Shown: positions 1 through 8,155 of the stretch, piece after piece | How the letters are laid out: each line of letters begins with the position of its first letter | How positions within the stretch are numbered: the first letter of the stretch is position 1 | Assembly (NCBI GenBank): GCA_040905185.1 | Contig: JBBDRZ010000005.1 | Location: forward strand, 60,087 to 124,086 | Direction of reading: 5' to 3' | Source of the DNA: DASTEQ01 sp040905185 | Lineage (GTDB): Bacteria; Chloroflexota; Limnocylindria; QHBO01 | DNA: 64,000 nt | Made by a program: the position numbers and the translations under genes | Notes under the pieces: model-generated | What the model was told of the DNA's origin: nothing | Seen by the model: only the letters and a program-made list of their open reading frames with translations | Databases searched by the model: none

Positions 1-476
1 GTCAGCCACTCGCGCCAGGCGAGGTCGCGCTCAAAGCTGGCCCCGTGGAGAAGGTGGATCTCGCGACGCTCCCCGTGGGCCAGGAGCGTCTCGATCATGC
101 TCATGTACGGGGCGAGGCCGGTCCCCGAGGCCACGAACAGGCAGCGGCGCCCATCTTCCTGCAGCACGAATTTGCCCTTGGCGCCCTTGATGCCGATCGT
201 GTCCCCCACCTTGAGCTGCCAGAGCAATGGGGTGAACTCCGCGCCTGGCACCAGGCGAATGAAGAACTCGTACTCCGACAGGTCGTCGGGCGGCGAGGAA
301 ATCGACATCGGGCGCTGGATGACCTTCCCCTCAGGCCCGGGCAGCGCCAGCGTGGCGTACTGGCCCGGCGTGAACGGGAACGGCGTGTCATTGGCGAAGA
401 TGCCGACGATCGCCAGCCCCTCGGCCACCTCGTCCCAGCGGCTCAGCCGCCCGTTGTAGGGGTACGCCTGCCCCAT
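1..476 (-). CDS. Ferredoxin-NADP(+) reductase-like protein (partial, C-terminus off the left edge)
   Basis: The first 158 codons of a flavoprotein reductase are present; the rest lies beyond base 1. The sequence begins MGQAYPYNGRLSRWDEVAEG and has the flavin-binding strand RPMSIS near residue 55 and the NADP-binding turn ASGTGLAPYMSM near residue 117, in the order and spacing of ferredoxin/flavodoxin-NADP reductases. Such enzymes move electrons between NADPH and ferredoxin or flavodoxin in the cytoplasm. The ATG at 476 follows a GGGAG ribosome site. It lies downstream of ssb on the same strand after a 183-bp gap that holds a TATACT hexamer (548-553), a possible own -10 box. Which electron partner it uses cannot be told. 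Confidence 0.85.
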   Translation of the reverse strand, partial: MGQAYPYNGRLSRWDEVAEGLAIVGIFANDTPFPFTPGQYATLALPGPEGKVIQRPMSISSPPDDLSEYEFFIRLVPGAEFTPLLWQLKVGDTIGIKGAKGKFVLQEDGRRCLFVASGTGLAPYMSMIETLLAHGERREIHLLHGASFERDLAWREWL

Positions 477-659
477 GCCCACTCCCGGAACTCATCGCGG
501 CCGATGGGGAGAACCGCCGGAGGCGGACCGGTTGGCCACGGACGGTCAGTATATCGGCGCCCGAGCGAGGTCCACGGTGGTGTTCTAATCGCCGGCTGAC
601 CGGATCACCTTTCGACCTCGTCGTGTTGGGTTACTAGAAGTAGCCGGGCCAACGCCGGC

Positions 660-1073
660 TCACATCGCGACGACGGCCTCCAGTGGCTCCTCGGCGGCGC
701 CGTTCGTAACGCTCGCGGCGTCTTCGGCGGCCTGGGCCTCCTTGGCGTATTCCTTCTTGCCGCGGCCGGACAACATCTCAAGTGAGTTGGACACGACCTC
801 GGTCTTCCAGTGGCGCTTCCCCGCGTCGTCGTCCCACTGACGGGTCTGCAGGCGCCCCTCGAGGTCGACCAGCTGGCCCTTGCCCAAGAACTGGCCGCAG
901 ATTTCGGCCAGGCGATCCCAGGCCACGATGGCGTGATACTCGGTCCGCTCCTCGGCGCCGGTGCCGCGATACTCGTTGGTGGCGATCGTGAAGTTGGCGA
1001 CGTGTTTCCCGCTCGGAAGCGTCCGCAGCTCCGGGTCGCGGGTCAGCCGCCCGACCAGCAGCACCTTGTTCAT
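660..1073 (-). CDS. ssb: Single-stranded DNA-binding protein
   Basis: This 137-residue protein opens with MNKVLLVGRLTRDPELR and continues with the OB-fold strands typical of bacterial SSB (FTIATNEYRG, EYHAIVAWDRLAEICGQFL, LEGRLQTRQW). It coats single-stranded DNA in replication, repair and recombination. The acidic C-terminal tip that normally recruits partners (consensus DDDIPF) is absent: the tail is alanine/glutamate-rich and ends in VVAM. It may therefore be a secondary SSB or a lineage variant. A strong GGAGGAG site precedes the ATG, and a small hairpin (AGCCC/GGGCT, 1089-1102) sits directly before that site. It is the next gene after rsmI on the same strand. Confidence 0.95.
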   Translation of the reverse strand: MNKVLLVGRLTRDPELRTLPSGKHVANFTIATNEYRGTGAEERTEYHAIVAWDRLAEICGQFLGKGQLVDLEGRLQTRQWDDDAGKRHWKTEVVSNSLEMLSGRGKKEYAKEAQAAEDAASVTNGAAEEPLEAVVAM

Positions 1074-1088
1074 GGGTAGTTCTCCTCC

Positions 1089-1102
1089 AGCCCGCGAGGG
1101 CT
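1089..1102 (-). other. Small hairpin abutting the ssb ribosome-binding site
   Basis: The arms AGCCC and GGGCT enclose a four-base loop immediately before the GGAGGAG of ssb. It could tune ribosome access, but the stem is only 5 bp and chance is possible. Confidence 0.3.
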
Positions 1103-1153
1103 CATCGGCTCACCCGGCGAGTGGGCGGCACGGAGAACCTACGACGGAGGGCG

Positions 1154-2014
1154 TTACCGACGGCTGACGGGTGGCTTACTGGCCGCCTGGGCTGACCGAT
1201 ACGCCTCGCGACGGGGTACCCCGGCCGCTCGCAGCAGGTCGGCCATGGCACGCGCGGACAGCCCGGCACGATGAACGGCGGCGGTGATGGCCGTCAGGTC
1301 CACGCCGGCGTCGGGCGCCGGGGCCTCGAGGCCGGAAACCACGAGGGTGAATTCGCCGCGCGGCGCCGCAAGCACAGAAGCCACCTCCGCCGGTGTGCCC
1401 ACGACCATCTCCTCGTGGAGCTTGGTCAGCTCCCGGCCGGCCGCGACCCGCACGCCGGGGTGGGCATCGGTCAATGCCCCGAGCTCGGCCAGCAGACGGC
1501 TCACCCGATGCGGGGCCTCGAACAGGATCAGCGGCAATCCCAAACCACCCGCCGCCCCCACCAGGCGGTCGAGCGCCGCGCGCCGGGCCGCCACCGGCCG
1601 GGCGGGCAGGAAGCCGCCGAACACGAACCCATTCCCCGACACGCCCGCCGCGGCAAGTGCGGCGGTCACGGCCGACGGCCCGGGCACCACCTCCACGACA
1701 TGGCCCGCCGCGCGAGCGGCGGCCACCAGCTCGGCCCCCGGATCGGAAACGGCAGGCATGCCCGCGTCGGTCGTCAGGGCCAGGGTCTCCCCCGCCGCGA
1801 GGCGGCCCAGCAACACCGGCAACCGTACCCCGGCATTGTGCTCGGTGAACGACAGGGTGGGCCGCCGCGCTCCGATGAAGCGCAGCAGTCGGGCCGCGAC
1901 GCGGGTGTCTTCGGCGATCAGCAGGTCGGCCTCGCGCAGCGCCTCGGCCGCCCGCGGCGACAGGTCGCCCAGGTTACCGATCGGCGTCCCGACGACCAGC
2001 AGCCGCCCGGCCAT
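1154..2014 (-). CDS. rsmI: 16S rRNA (cytidine-1402 2'-O) methyltransferase
   Basis: The 286-residue protein carries the tetrapyrrole-methylase fold motifs of RsmI: LVVGTPIGNLGDLSPRA at 6-22, TDAGMPAVSDPG at 82-93, PGPSAVTAAL at 111-120 and GGFLP at 133-137. It methylates the ribose of C1402 in the decoding centre of 16S rRNA using S-adenosylmethionine. Length is normal for the family. It starts 6 bp after nadE ends and is probably read as one unit with nadE and its glutaminase. Confidence 0.95.
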   Translation of the reverse strand: MAGRLLVVGTPIGNLGDLSPRAAEALREADLLIAEDTRVAARLLRFIGARRPTLSFTEHNAGVRLPVLLGRLAAGETLALTTDAGMPAVSDPGAELVAAARAAGHVVEVVPGPSAVTAALAAAGVSGNGFVFGGFLPARPVAARRAALDRLVGAAGGLGLPLILFEAPHRVSRLLAELGALTDAHPGVRVAAGRELTKLHEEMVVGTPAEVASVLAAPRGEFTLVVSGLEAPAPDAGVDLTAITAAVHRAGLSARAMADLLRAAGVPRREAYRSAQAASKPPVSRR

Positions 2015-2019
2015 CCGGC

Positions 2020-2895
2020 TCAGGCCTTGCGTCGCGAACCGGGGCGCCGGCGCGGGTAGAGGTGATCGATCCCCGGCGTGCGCAGGCTGACCTTGGCCAC
2101 CGGCGGCGTCTGCCGCTTGAACTCGTTCCGCGCCACACGCGCGGCGGTCCAGCGCACAAGCGCCGCGTCCAGGCCCGCCCCCGCGCAGCGCTCCACGGTC
2201 CAGCGCCGGTCCACCAGGGCGTACAGGATACGGTCCAGGTCGTCGTACGAGGCGCCCAGCTCCCCCTCATCGGTCTGTCCCGGCCACAGATCGGCCGATG
2301 GCGGCTTGGCGACGATCTCAGGCGGCACGCCCAGCTCGGTCGCCACAGCCCGCAGCTGGCTCTTGTACAGGTCGCCGATGGGCTGGAGGGCGGCCGCCAT
2401 GTCTCCGTGCTGAGTGGTGTAGCCGAGGAGGATCTCGGTCTTGTTCGAGGTCCCGCACACCAGGGCGTCGAACGCGGCCGAGCGGTCGTAGAGAACCATC
2501 ATCCGCAGGCGGGCCAGCACGTTGCCGCGCCGGACCAGTACGTCGGTCTCCTCGCCACCACCGACCAGGATGAGCATCGGCTCGGCCATGGGCGTGATGT
2601 CCACCCGCTGGGAGTCGCAGCCCAGAGCTTCCACTACGCGCAGCGCATCGGTCTCTGCGGAGGGATCGCTGGTGCGAAACGGCATACGCACCGCCAGGAC
2701 GGAGTCCGGGCCCAGGGCCCGAACGGCAAGGTAGGCGACCGTGGCGCTGTCCACCCCACCCGACACCCCGACCACCAGGCGCTCGAAGCCAGTCTGTTCC
2801 AGCTGGCGCCGAATGAAACCGATGATGACCGATACGACCTCGGGGGCGTTCACCTGAGGCAGCGGCGCCGTCTCGGGCGCAGACGCCGGGCTCAT
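2020..2895 (-). CDS. nadE: NAD(+) synthetase, synthetase subunit
   Basis: This 291-residue enzyme makes NAD from nicotinic acid adenine dinucleotide, ATP and ammonia. The ATP-pyrophosphatase P-loop SGGVDS is at residues 45-50, followed by the NadE features TSNKTEILLGYTTQHGD and KPPSADLWPGQTDE. Length matches the short, ammonia-type enzyme without a fused amidase. Its start overlaps the stop of the upstream amidase gene by 4 bp, so a two-polypeptide, glutamine-fed synthetase is likely (inference). The last 20 residues are arginine-rich. Confidence 0.95.
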   Translation of the reverse strand: MSPASAPETAPLPQVNAPEVVSVIIGFIRRQLEQTGFERLVVGVSGGVDSATVAYLAVRALGPDSVLAVRMPFRTSDPSAETDALRVVEALGCDSQRVDITPMAEPMLILVGGGEETDVLVRRGNVLARLRMMVLYDRSAAFDALVCGTSNKTEILLGYTTQHGDMAAALQPIGDLYKSQLRAVATELGVPPEIVAKPPSADLWPGQTDEGELGASYDDLDRILYALVDRRWTVERCAGAGLDAALVRWTAARVARNEFKRQTPPVAKVSLRTPGIDHLYPRRRPGSRRKA

Positions 2896-3782
2896 CCTTC
2901 TGCGGCGGCCTCGGCCGGCGGTTCCAGGCCGGCACGCTCGGCGATGATGCGGTCAAGCTCGCGGCGGATCAGCTCCAGCCGCTCGTCGGCGAGGATGGGG
3001 AGCTGGTAGCGCTGCATCCGCAGGTCGTCGGTGTCGAGGCTGCCGACCACGAGAGCTTCCTCGTACAGCGGCGCTTCGGCCAATACTCCCCCGCCGGGGC
3101 CGATCAGCCGCGAGCCGCCCCAGAAGGTCAGTCCCTCCTCGTTGCCCACCCGGTTGCAGAAGGCGACGGCCACTGTCCCCAGCAGGGCGTACGTCTCCTG
3201 CATCTTGTGCCAGCCGGCGATGGCCGCCAGGCCGGCCGCGCTCCCCGGCGCACGCGCCGGACCAGCGGCCAAGTTGACGAGGAGGGCGGCTCCATCCTGG
3301 GCCTGGAGCAGGGGCAGCGACGGGTGCCAGAAGTCTTCGCAGATGCTGAGGCCCACCCGACCCAGCGGCTCGCCGACTTCGGTGGTCCGGATCCGGTCGC
3401 CGGGGCGGGTGAAGCGGCCCTCGTCGAACATCCCGTAGGTGGGCAGGTAGACCTTGCGGTGCAACCCGACCAGCTCCCCGTCGCGCAGAAGGGCGGCGCT
3501 GTTCGCATACCGATGCTCAGCCGTTTCCTCCACGAAGCCGATGGCCACCAGGATTCCGGGCGCTTGGCGAGACACGGCGGCCAGCCGCGGGTCGGTGGCG
3601 GGCATGGCCACCTCGGGGACGAGATCGCTCAGCAGGTACCCGGTGAGCGCCAGCTCCGGGAACACGACCAGTTCCGCGCCTTCGGCCGCCGCGGCCCGGA
3701 CCCGCTCCGCGGCCATCTCGAGGTTGGCCGCCACCTCACCGAGATGAGGTGCCACCTGGGCCAGCGCGACGCGGACCTCCAC
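2892..3782 (-). CDS. Nitrilase-superfamily amidase, probable glutaminase partner of NadE
   Basis: The 296-residue protein has the complete nitrilase triad: E43 in FPELALTGY, K110 in HRKVYLPTYGMFDEGRF and C148 in ICEDFWHP. These blocks, especially the tyrosine/methionine-rich stretch after the lysine and the CED-F-W around the cysteine, resemble the amidase domain of glutamine-dependent NAD synthetases more than aliphatic nitrilases. It overlaps nadE by 4 bp. The inferred role is to release ammonia from glutamine for NadE. It starts with GTG only 10 bp after the upstream ABC ATPase gene, so it could also be read from the transporter operon. Confidence 0.85.
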   Translation of the reverse strand: MEVRVALAQVAPHLGEVAANLEMAAERVRAAAAEGAELVVFPELALTGYLLSDLVPEVAMPATDPRLAAVSRQAPGILVAIGFVEETAEHRYANSAALLRDGELVGLHRKVYLPTYGMFDEGRFTRPGDRIRTTEVGEPLGRVGLSICEDFWHPSLPLLQAQDGAALLVNLAAGPARAPGSAAGLAAIAGWHKMQETYALLGTVAVAFCNRVGNEEGLTFWGGSRLIGPGGGVLAEAPLYEEALVVGSLDTDDLRMQRYQLPILADERLELIRRELDRIIAERAGLEPPAEAAAEG

Positions 3783-3792
3783 GTCGCCAAGC

Positions 3793-4923
3793 CTAGCCGA
3801 CCGGCGCCTCGGTCGGGACCGGCGCCGCTTCGTCGGCCGCCTCGGCCGAGGCCAGTCCCGAGCTGCCGGCGGCGGCGTCCGCGATCCGCCGCTGACGGGT
3901 GGCAGGCTCCAGCAGCTCCTCGGCGTAGTGGCACGCGACCTGGTGGCCGCCGCCCACGGTCCGCAGCTCGGGTCGCTCGGTGGCGCAGCGCTCGGGGTTG
4001 CCGAGCTGGGTGCGCAGCCAGCAACGAGTATGGAATCGGCACCCCGACGGGGGGTTGACCGGCGACGGGACGTCGCCGCGCAGGATGATCCGCCGCCGAG
4101 CGGCGCGTTCGGCCGGCCGGGCCACCGGTACCGCCGACAGCAACGCGATGGTGTAGGGGTGAACGGGCAGGCGATAGATGTCCACCGAGCCGGCGACCTC
4201 GACCAGGGCGCCGAGGTACATGACCGCCACCCGGTCGCTGATGTGCTCGACCACGCCCATGTTGTGGGCGATGAACAGGTAGGTCAGGCTCAGGCGGCGC
4301 TGCAGGTCGCGGAGCAGGTTCAGGACCTGGGCCTGGATGCTGACGTCCAGGGCGCTGACCGGCTCGTCACACACCAGCAGGTCGGGCTCCAGGACCAGGG
4401 CCCGCGCGATCCCGATCCGCTGCCGCTGACCGCCCGAGAACTCGTGGGGATAGCGCCGGGCGTGATAGGGCTGCAGGCCAACCAGGTCCATCATGCGGGC
4501 CACCTTGTCGGCCCGCTCTCTTGGGTTCCCGATGCGGTGGATGCGGAGCCCCTCCCCGATGGCGCTCGCGATGGGGGACCGGGGGTCGAGGGACGCATAC
4601 GGGTCCTGGAACACGATCTGCATCCGGCGTCGGTACGGTTTCAGGTCATTGCCCTTCAGGTCGGTGATGTCCGTCCCGTCGAACACGATTCGACCGCCGG
4701 TGGGCTCGATCAGCCGCAGCAGGGTCCGACCCACCGTGGTCTTGCCGCAGCCCGACTCCCCCACCAGGCCCAGCGTTTCGCCGCGTCGAATCTCGAAGCT
4801 GACGTCGTCGACCGCCTTCACGTCCCCCACCTTGCGCTGGAGAAGGCCGCCGCGCAGCGGAAAGAACTCCGATAGGTGCTCGACCCGGACCAACGCCCCG
4901 TTCATGGCCGCCGGGCCGGTCAC
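3793..4923 (-). CDS. Peptide ABC transporter ATP-binding protein, OppF/DppF type (operon 1)
   Basis: This 376-residue ATPase powers import of peptides or similar substrates. Walker A GESGCGKTT is at 55-63, the ABC signature FSGGQRQR at 162-169 and Walker B LLVCDEP at 182-188. The C-terminal extension typical of oligopeptide ATPases carries a cysteine set (CRFHTRC, then ERC, then ACHY), a pattern associated with a metal or iron-sulfur site in some homologues. A GTG start overlaps the upstream ATPase gene by 4 bp. The last 35 residues are an alanine-rich tail of no known role. It is the last gene of operon 1. Confidence 0.92.
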   Translation of the reverse strand: MTGPAAMNGALVRVEHLSEFFPLRGGLLQRKVGDVKAVDDVSFEIRRGETLGLVGESGCGKTTVGRTLLRLIEPTGGRIVFDGTDITDLKGNDLKPYRRRMQIVFQDPYASLDPRSPIASAIGEGLRIHRIGNPRERADKVARMMDLVGLQPYHARRYPHEFSGGQRQRIGIARALVLEPDLLVCDEPVSALDVSIQAQVLNLLRDLQRRLSLTYLFIAHNMGVVEHISDRVAVMYLGALVEVAGSVDIYRLPVHPYTIALLSAVPVARPAERAARRRIILRGDVPSPVNPPSGCRFHTRCWLRTQLGNPERCATERPELRTVGGGHQVACHYAEELLEPATRQRRIADAAAGSSGLASAEAADEAAPVPTEAPVG

Positions 4924-5990
4924 AGGACGCGGGCGCCTTCGATCTGGGCACCGTCAAGGTGGTGGTAGATCCAGCACCGCGCGTCATGGCCCGCCGCCGC
5001 GCCACCCACCGGGCGCAGCTCGGGATGCTCGGTTTCGCAGTGCGCGACCTGCTGGGCCACCCGCGGCACGCAGCGTGGAGCGAAGCGGCAGGCGGCCGGA
5101 AGGTCGACCAGGTTCGGGACCGAGCCCGGGATGGTCATCAGCTCGTCACGCACGTCGCCCAGGGTGGGAACCGAGCCGATGAGGCCCCGCGTGTACGGAT
5201 GTTTGGGATCGAAGAACAGCGTGGCCGTGTCGGCCTGCTCCACGATCTCCCCGGCGTACATGACCGCCACCCGGTCGCACATCTCCGCCACCACCCCCAG
5301 GTCGTGGGTGATGAGGATGATGGCCGTGCCAGTATCGGCCTGCAGGGCGCGCATGAGGTCCAATATCTGAGCCTGGATCGTCACGTCCAGGGCCGTGGTC
5401 GGCTCGTCGGCGATCAGCAGCTCCGGCTCGCAGGCCAGTGCCATGGCGATCATGACCCGTTGTGCCATGCCACCCGACAGCGAGTGGGGGTAGTTCTCCA
5501 GTCGTCGTTCGGGGTCCGGGATCCCGACCATGCGCAGCAGCTCGCCGGCCCGCGTGCGGGCGGTCCTGGTCTTCATCCCCTTGTGGATCTCGAGCACCTC
5601 GGCGATCTGGCGACCCACGTCGTAAACCGGGTTCAGGCTGCTCTGCGGCTGCTGGAAGATCATGCTGATCCGGTCCCCGCGCAGCGACCGCAGCCGGCTC
5701 GGCTCGATGGTCAGCAGGTCCTGGTTGTCGAACATGATCTGGCCAGCCTCGATCCGCCCCGGCGCCGCAATGAGGCCCAGGATCGAGAGCGCGGTGACGG
5801 TCTTGCCACAGCCGGACTCGCCGACCAGGCCGAGAATCTCGCCGCGATCCACGTGGAAGTCGACCCCCGTCACCGCCCGCACCACGCCGTCGCGGGTATG
5901 GAACGAGGTCTGGAGGCCTCGAACCTCGAGCAGGCGATCGCCGGTGCGACCTACCCGTCGCGGGATCTCCGCGATCTCGGCCACGCTCAT
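4920..5990 (-). CDS. Peptide ABC transporter ATP-binding protein, OppD/DppD type (operon 1)
   Basis: From the ATG at 5990 (MSVAEIAEIPRRV) the protein has 356 residues. The longer open frame upstream is the permease gene read in another frame. Walker A GESGCGKT is at 57-64, the signature LSGGMAQR at 171-178 and Walker B LLIADEP at 191-197. The C-terminal oligopeptide-ATPase extension has the cysteines CRFAPRC and a later HC and RC. It pairs with the OppF-type ATPase to form the asymmetric ATPase dimer of the importer. The start overlaps the permease stop by 4 bp. Confidence 0.92.
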   Translation of the reverse strand: MSVAEIAEIPRRVGRTGDRLLEVRGLQTSFHTRDGVVRAVTGVDFHVDRGEILGLVGESGCGKTVTALSILGLIAAPGRIEAGQIMFDNQDLLTIEPSRLRSLRGDRISMIFQQPQSSLNPVYDVGRQIAEVLEIHKGMKTRTARTRAGELLRMVGIPDPERRLENYPHSLSGGMAQRVMIAMALACEPELLIADEPTTALDVTIQAQILDLMRALQADTGTAIILITHDLGVVAEMCDRVAVMYAGEIVEQADTATLFFDPKHPYTRGLIGSVPTLGDVRDELMTIPGSVPNLVDLPAACRFAPRCVPRVAQQVAHCETEHPELRPVGGAAAGHDARCWIYHHLDGAQIEGARVL

Positions 5991-6967
5991 CGGTTCAGGC
6001 GCGGGTCGAGCGCGTCGCGCAGGCCGTCGCCGAACAGGTTGAAGCCGAGCACGCTGATGGTGAGCGCCATCCCGGGGGCCAGGATGAGCCAGGGCGCATT
6101 GAACAGCTGGTTGCGGTCGAGGGCGATCATCGAGCCCCACTCGGCCAGCGGGGGCTGCGCCCCCAACCCGAGGAACGACAGGGCGGCCACCTCCAGGATG
6201 GCGCCGGCGATCCCCAGCGTGCCGGCCACGATCAGCGGCGTCAGCGCGTTGGGGAAGATGCGGCGGAACAGGATGCCGCGCCCCGACTCGCCCAGGGCGC
6301 GGGATGCAGTCACGAAGTCACGTTCACGGACCGACAGGACCGAGGCGCGCATGACGCGCGCATAGACCGGGATGGCCACGATCCCGATCGCGATCTGGGC
6401 GTTGATCAGGCCGGCTCCCAGGACGGTGACGATGGCGATGGCCAGGACGAGGGCCGGGAAGACAAGGAACACGTCCATGATCCGCATCAGGACGTTGTCT
6501 ACGGCGCCACCTAGGAAGGCCGCCAGGGCTCCGATGACTGAGCCGATGGCGATCGCGAAGCCGACCGTCAGCACGCCCACGTACAGCGACACGCGCGCCC
6601 CGAACACGACGCGGCTGAACACGTCGCGCCCATTGCGGTCGACCCCGAAGTAGTGCTCCGGTTGAGCCTCGGGACACCCGAGGAGGTGGATGCACGGGCC
6701 CTTCTGCTCGGTCGTGAGCGCCTCCTCGATTCCCACCGCCTCATCGGGGTTGTGTGTCGCCACGAACGGAGCCAGGATCGCGGTCCCAATGAGCAGGGTG
6801 AGCAGAAGCAGGCCGACCTGGGCCGAGCGCTGACGGAGGATGCTCTGCACCGTGTCCCGCCACAGGTTGCCCGGACGCGCGGTCAGGGTGTGGACCCCGA
6901 TCGTGGCCTCGGCCCCCGCGACCTCGGTCCGCGCTAACAGCTGGTTGTCGCCGGGCAGGAAGCTCAT
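5987..6967 (-). CDS. Peptide ABC transporter permease, DppC type (operon 1)
   Basis: A 326-residue inner-membrane permease with an N-terminal cytoplasmic region, a first membrane span near residues 50-72, an external loop with two cysteines, and five further spans. The inner helix contacting the ATPase contains SGRGILFRRIFPNALTPLIV, the EAA-type loop. The ending GDGLRDALDPRL is typical of DppC/OppC. It overlaps both neighbouring genes by 4 bp. Confidence 0.92.
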   Translation of the reverse strand: MSFLPGDNQLLARTEVAGAEATIGVHTLTARPGNLWRDTVQSILRQRSAQVGLLLLTLLIGTAILAPFVATHNPDEAVGIEEALTTEQKGPCIHLLGCPEAQPEHYFGVDRNGRDVFSRVVFGARVSLYVGVLTVGFAIAIGSVIGALAAFLGGAVDNVLMRIMDVFLVFPALVLAIAIVTVLGAGLINAQIAIGIVAIPVYARVMRASVLSVRERDFVTASRALGESGRGILFRRIFPNALTPLIVAGTLGIAGAILEVAALSFLGLGAQPPLAEWGSMIALDRNQLFNAPWLILAPGMALTISVLGFNLFGDGLRDALDPRLNR

Positions 6968-8040
6968 TCGAGGCGAATCCGCGGATCGAGGAACGCGTAC
7001 GACACGTCCACCACCAGGTTCACGGTCAGGTACAGGATCGCGGTCACCAGGGTGAGGGCCTGGATGACCGGGTAGTCGCGACCGAGGATGGACTGGGTGA
7101 TGGTCAGGCCGATTCCGGTCAGCCCGAAGATCGTCTCGGTCAAGACTGCGCCGCTGAGCAGGGCCCCCAAGGTCAAGCCAATGACGGTCACGACCGGCAG
7201 GATCGCGTTCCGCAGCCCGTGGCGCAGGATCACCCGCCGCTCAATCACCCCCTTGGCCCGTGCGGTCCGGATGTAATCCTGGCCGAGGACCTCGAGCAGG
7301 CTTGACCGGGTCATCCGCGCGATCAACGCCAGCGGGATCGTGGCCAGCGCGATGGCGGGCAGGATGAGGTGGACCACGGCATCGCCGAAGGCCGCCCATT
7401 GACCGGTGATAAGGGTGCTGACGATGTACATGTTGCCGACGAAGTCGAGCAAGACCCTCAGCGGACCTTCGACATCGCCCATACCCCAGGCCTCGGCTAG
7501 CGGGACGACGATCACGCCCGCCGACAACCGACCGCTGGGCGGCAGCGCGATCGGGGTGTCCTTGAGGACCACCGCGAAGAAGAAGACCAGGATCAGGCCC
7601 AGCACGAAGACCGGGATCGAGACCCCAAGGTTCGCGAACATCATGGTCCCCACGTCGACCTTGGAGTTGCGACGGGCCGCCGAGGCCACTCCCAGGCCGA
7701 TCCCCACCACGGTCGCCAGGGTCAGCGCGAACAGGGTCAGCTCGATCGTGACCGGCATCCGCTCGACGAGGATGTCGGAGATCGGTCGCCCGTAGGCGAT
7801 GGAGGTGCCCAGGTCGCCTGAAAGGAGGTCCTTTACGAAGATGCCGAACTGGACGGGGATCGGCTCATCGAGGCCGAAGCGGTCACGGAACGCGGCGCAG
7901 GCCTCCACGGTCGCGCGCTGGCCGAGGGCGACCAGGCACGGATCCCCGGGCAGCAGGCGCGCGATGGCGAACACCACGAAGATGACCCCGGCCAGGACCG
8001 GGATGGTCAGCAGCAGGCGGCGCGCGATGAACTGGAGCAT
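6964..8040 (-). CDS. Peptide ABC transporter permease, DppB type (operon 1)
   Basis: This 358-residue permease starts MLQFIARRLLLTIPVLAGVI, the standard DppB/OppB opening, and has six predicted spans and the loop RRVILRHGLRNAILPVVTVI near residue 260. It ends DVSYAFLDPRIRLE, again standard. It forms the channel with the DppC-type permease. It is separated from its receptor gene by 115 bp containing a GC-rich hairpin, which probably lowers expression of the channel genes relative to the receptor. Confidence 0.92.
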   Translation of the reverse strand: MLQFIARRLLLTIPVLAGVIFVVFAIARLLPGDPCLVALGQRATVEACAAFRDRFGLDEPIPVQFGIFVKDLLSGDLGTSIAYGRPISDILVERMPVTIELTLFALTLATVVGIGLGVASAARRNSKVDVGTMMFANLGVSIPVFVLGLILVFFFAVVLKDTPIALPPSGRLSAGVIVVPLAEAWGMGDVEGPLRVLLDFVGNMYIVSTLITGQWAAFGDAVVHLILPAIALATIPLALIARMTRSSLLEVLGQDYIRTARAKGVIERRVILRHGLRNAILPVVTVIGLTLGALLSGAVLTETIFGLTGIGLTITQSILGRDYPVIQALTLVTAILYLTVNLVVDVSYAFLDPRIRLE

Positions 8041-8086
8041 TGGCGCCGAGTGTAGTGCGCTGTCCCAAGGTGGGGAATAGCAGCGA

Positions 8087-8104
8087 CGCCACCCGGAGGT
8101 GGCG
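8087..8104 (-). other. GC-rich intercistronic hairpin after the receptor gene
   Basis: The perfect 7-bp arms CGCCACC and GGTGGCG enclose a four-base loop between the receptor stop and the permease start. There is no T-run, so RNA stabilisation or partial termination after the receptor fits better than full termination. Confidence 0.45.
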
Positions 8105-8155
8105 CCCGCTGCGACGTTTCGTCTGCGGGCTCGCGCCCGCCGATGGATTTTTCGG

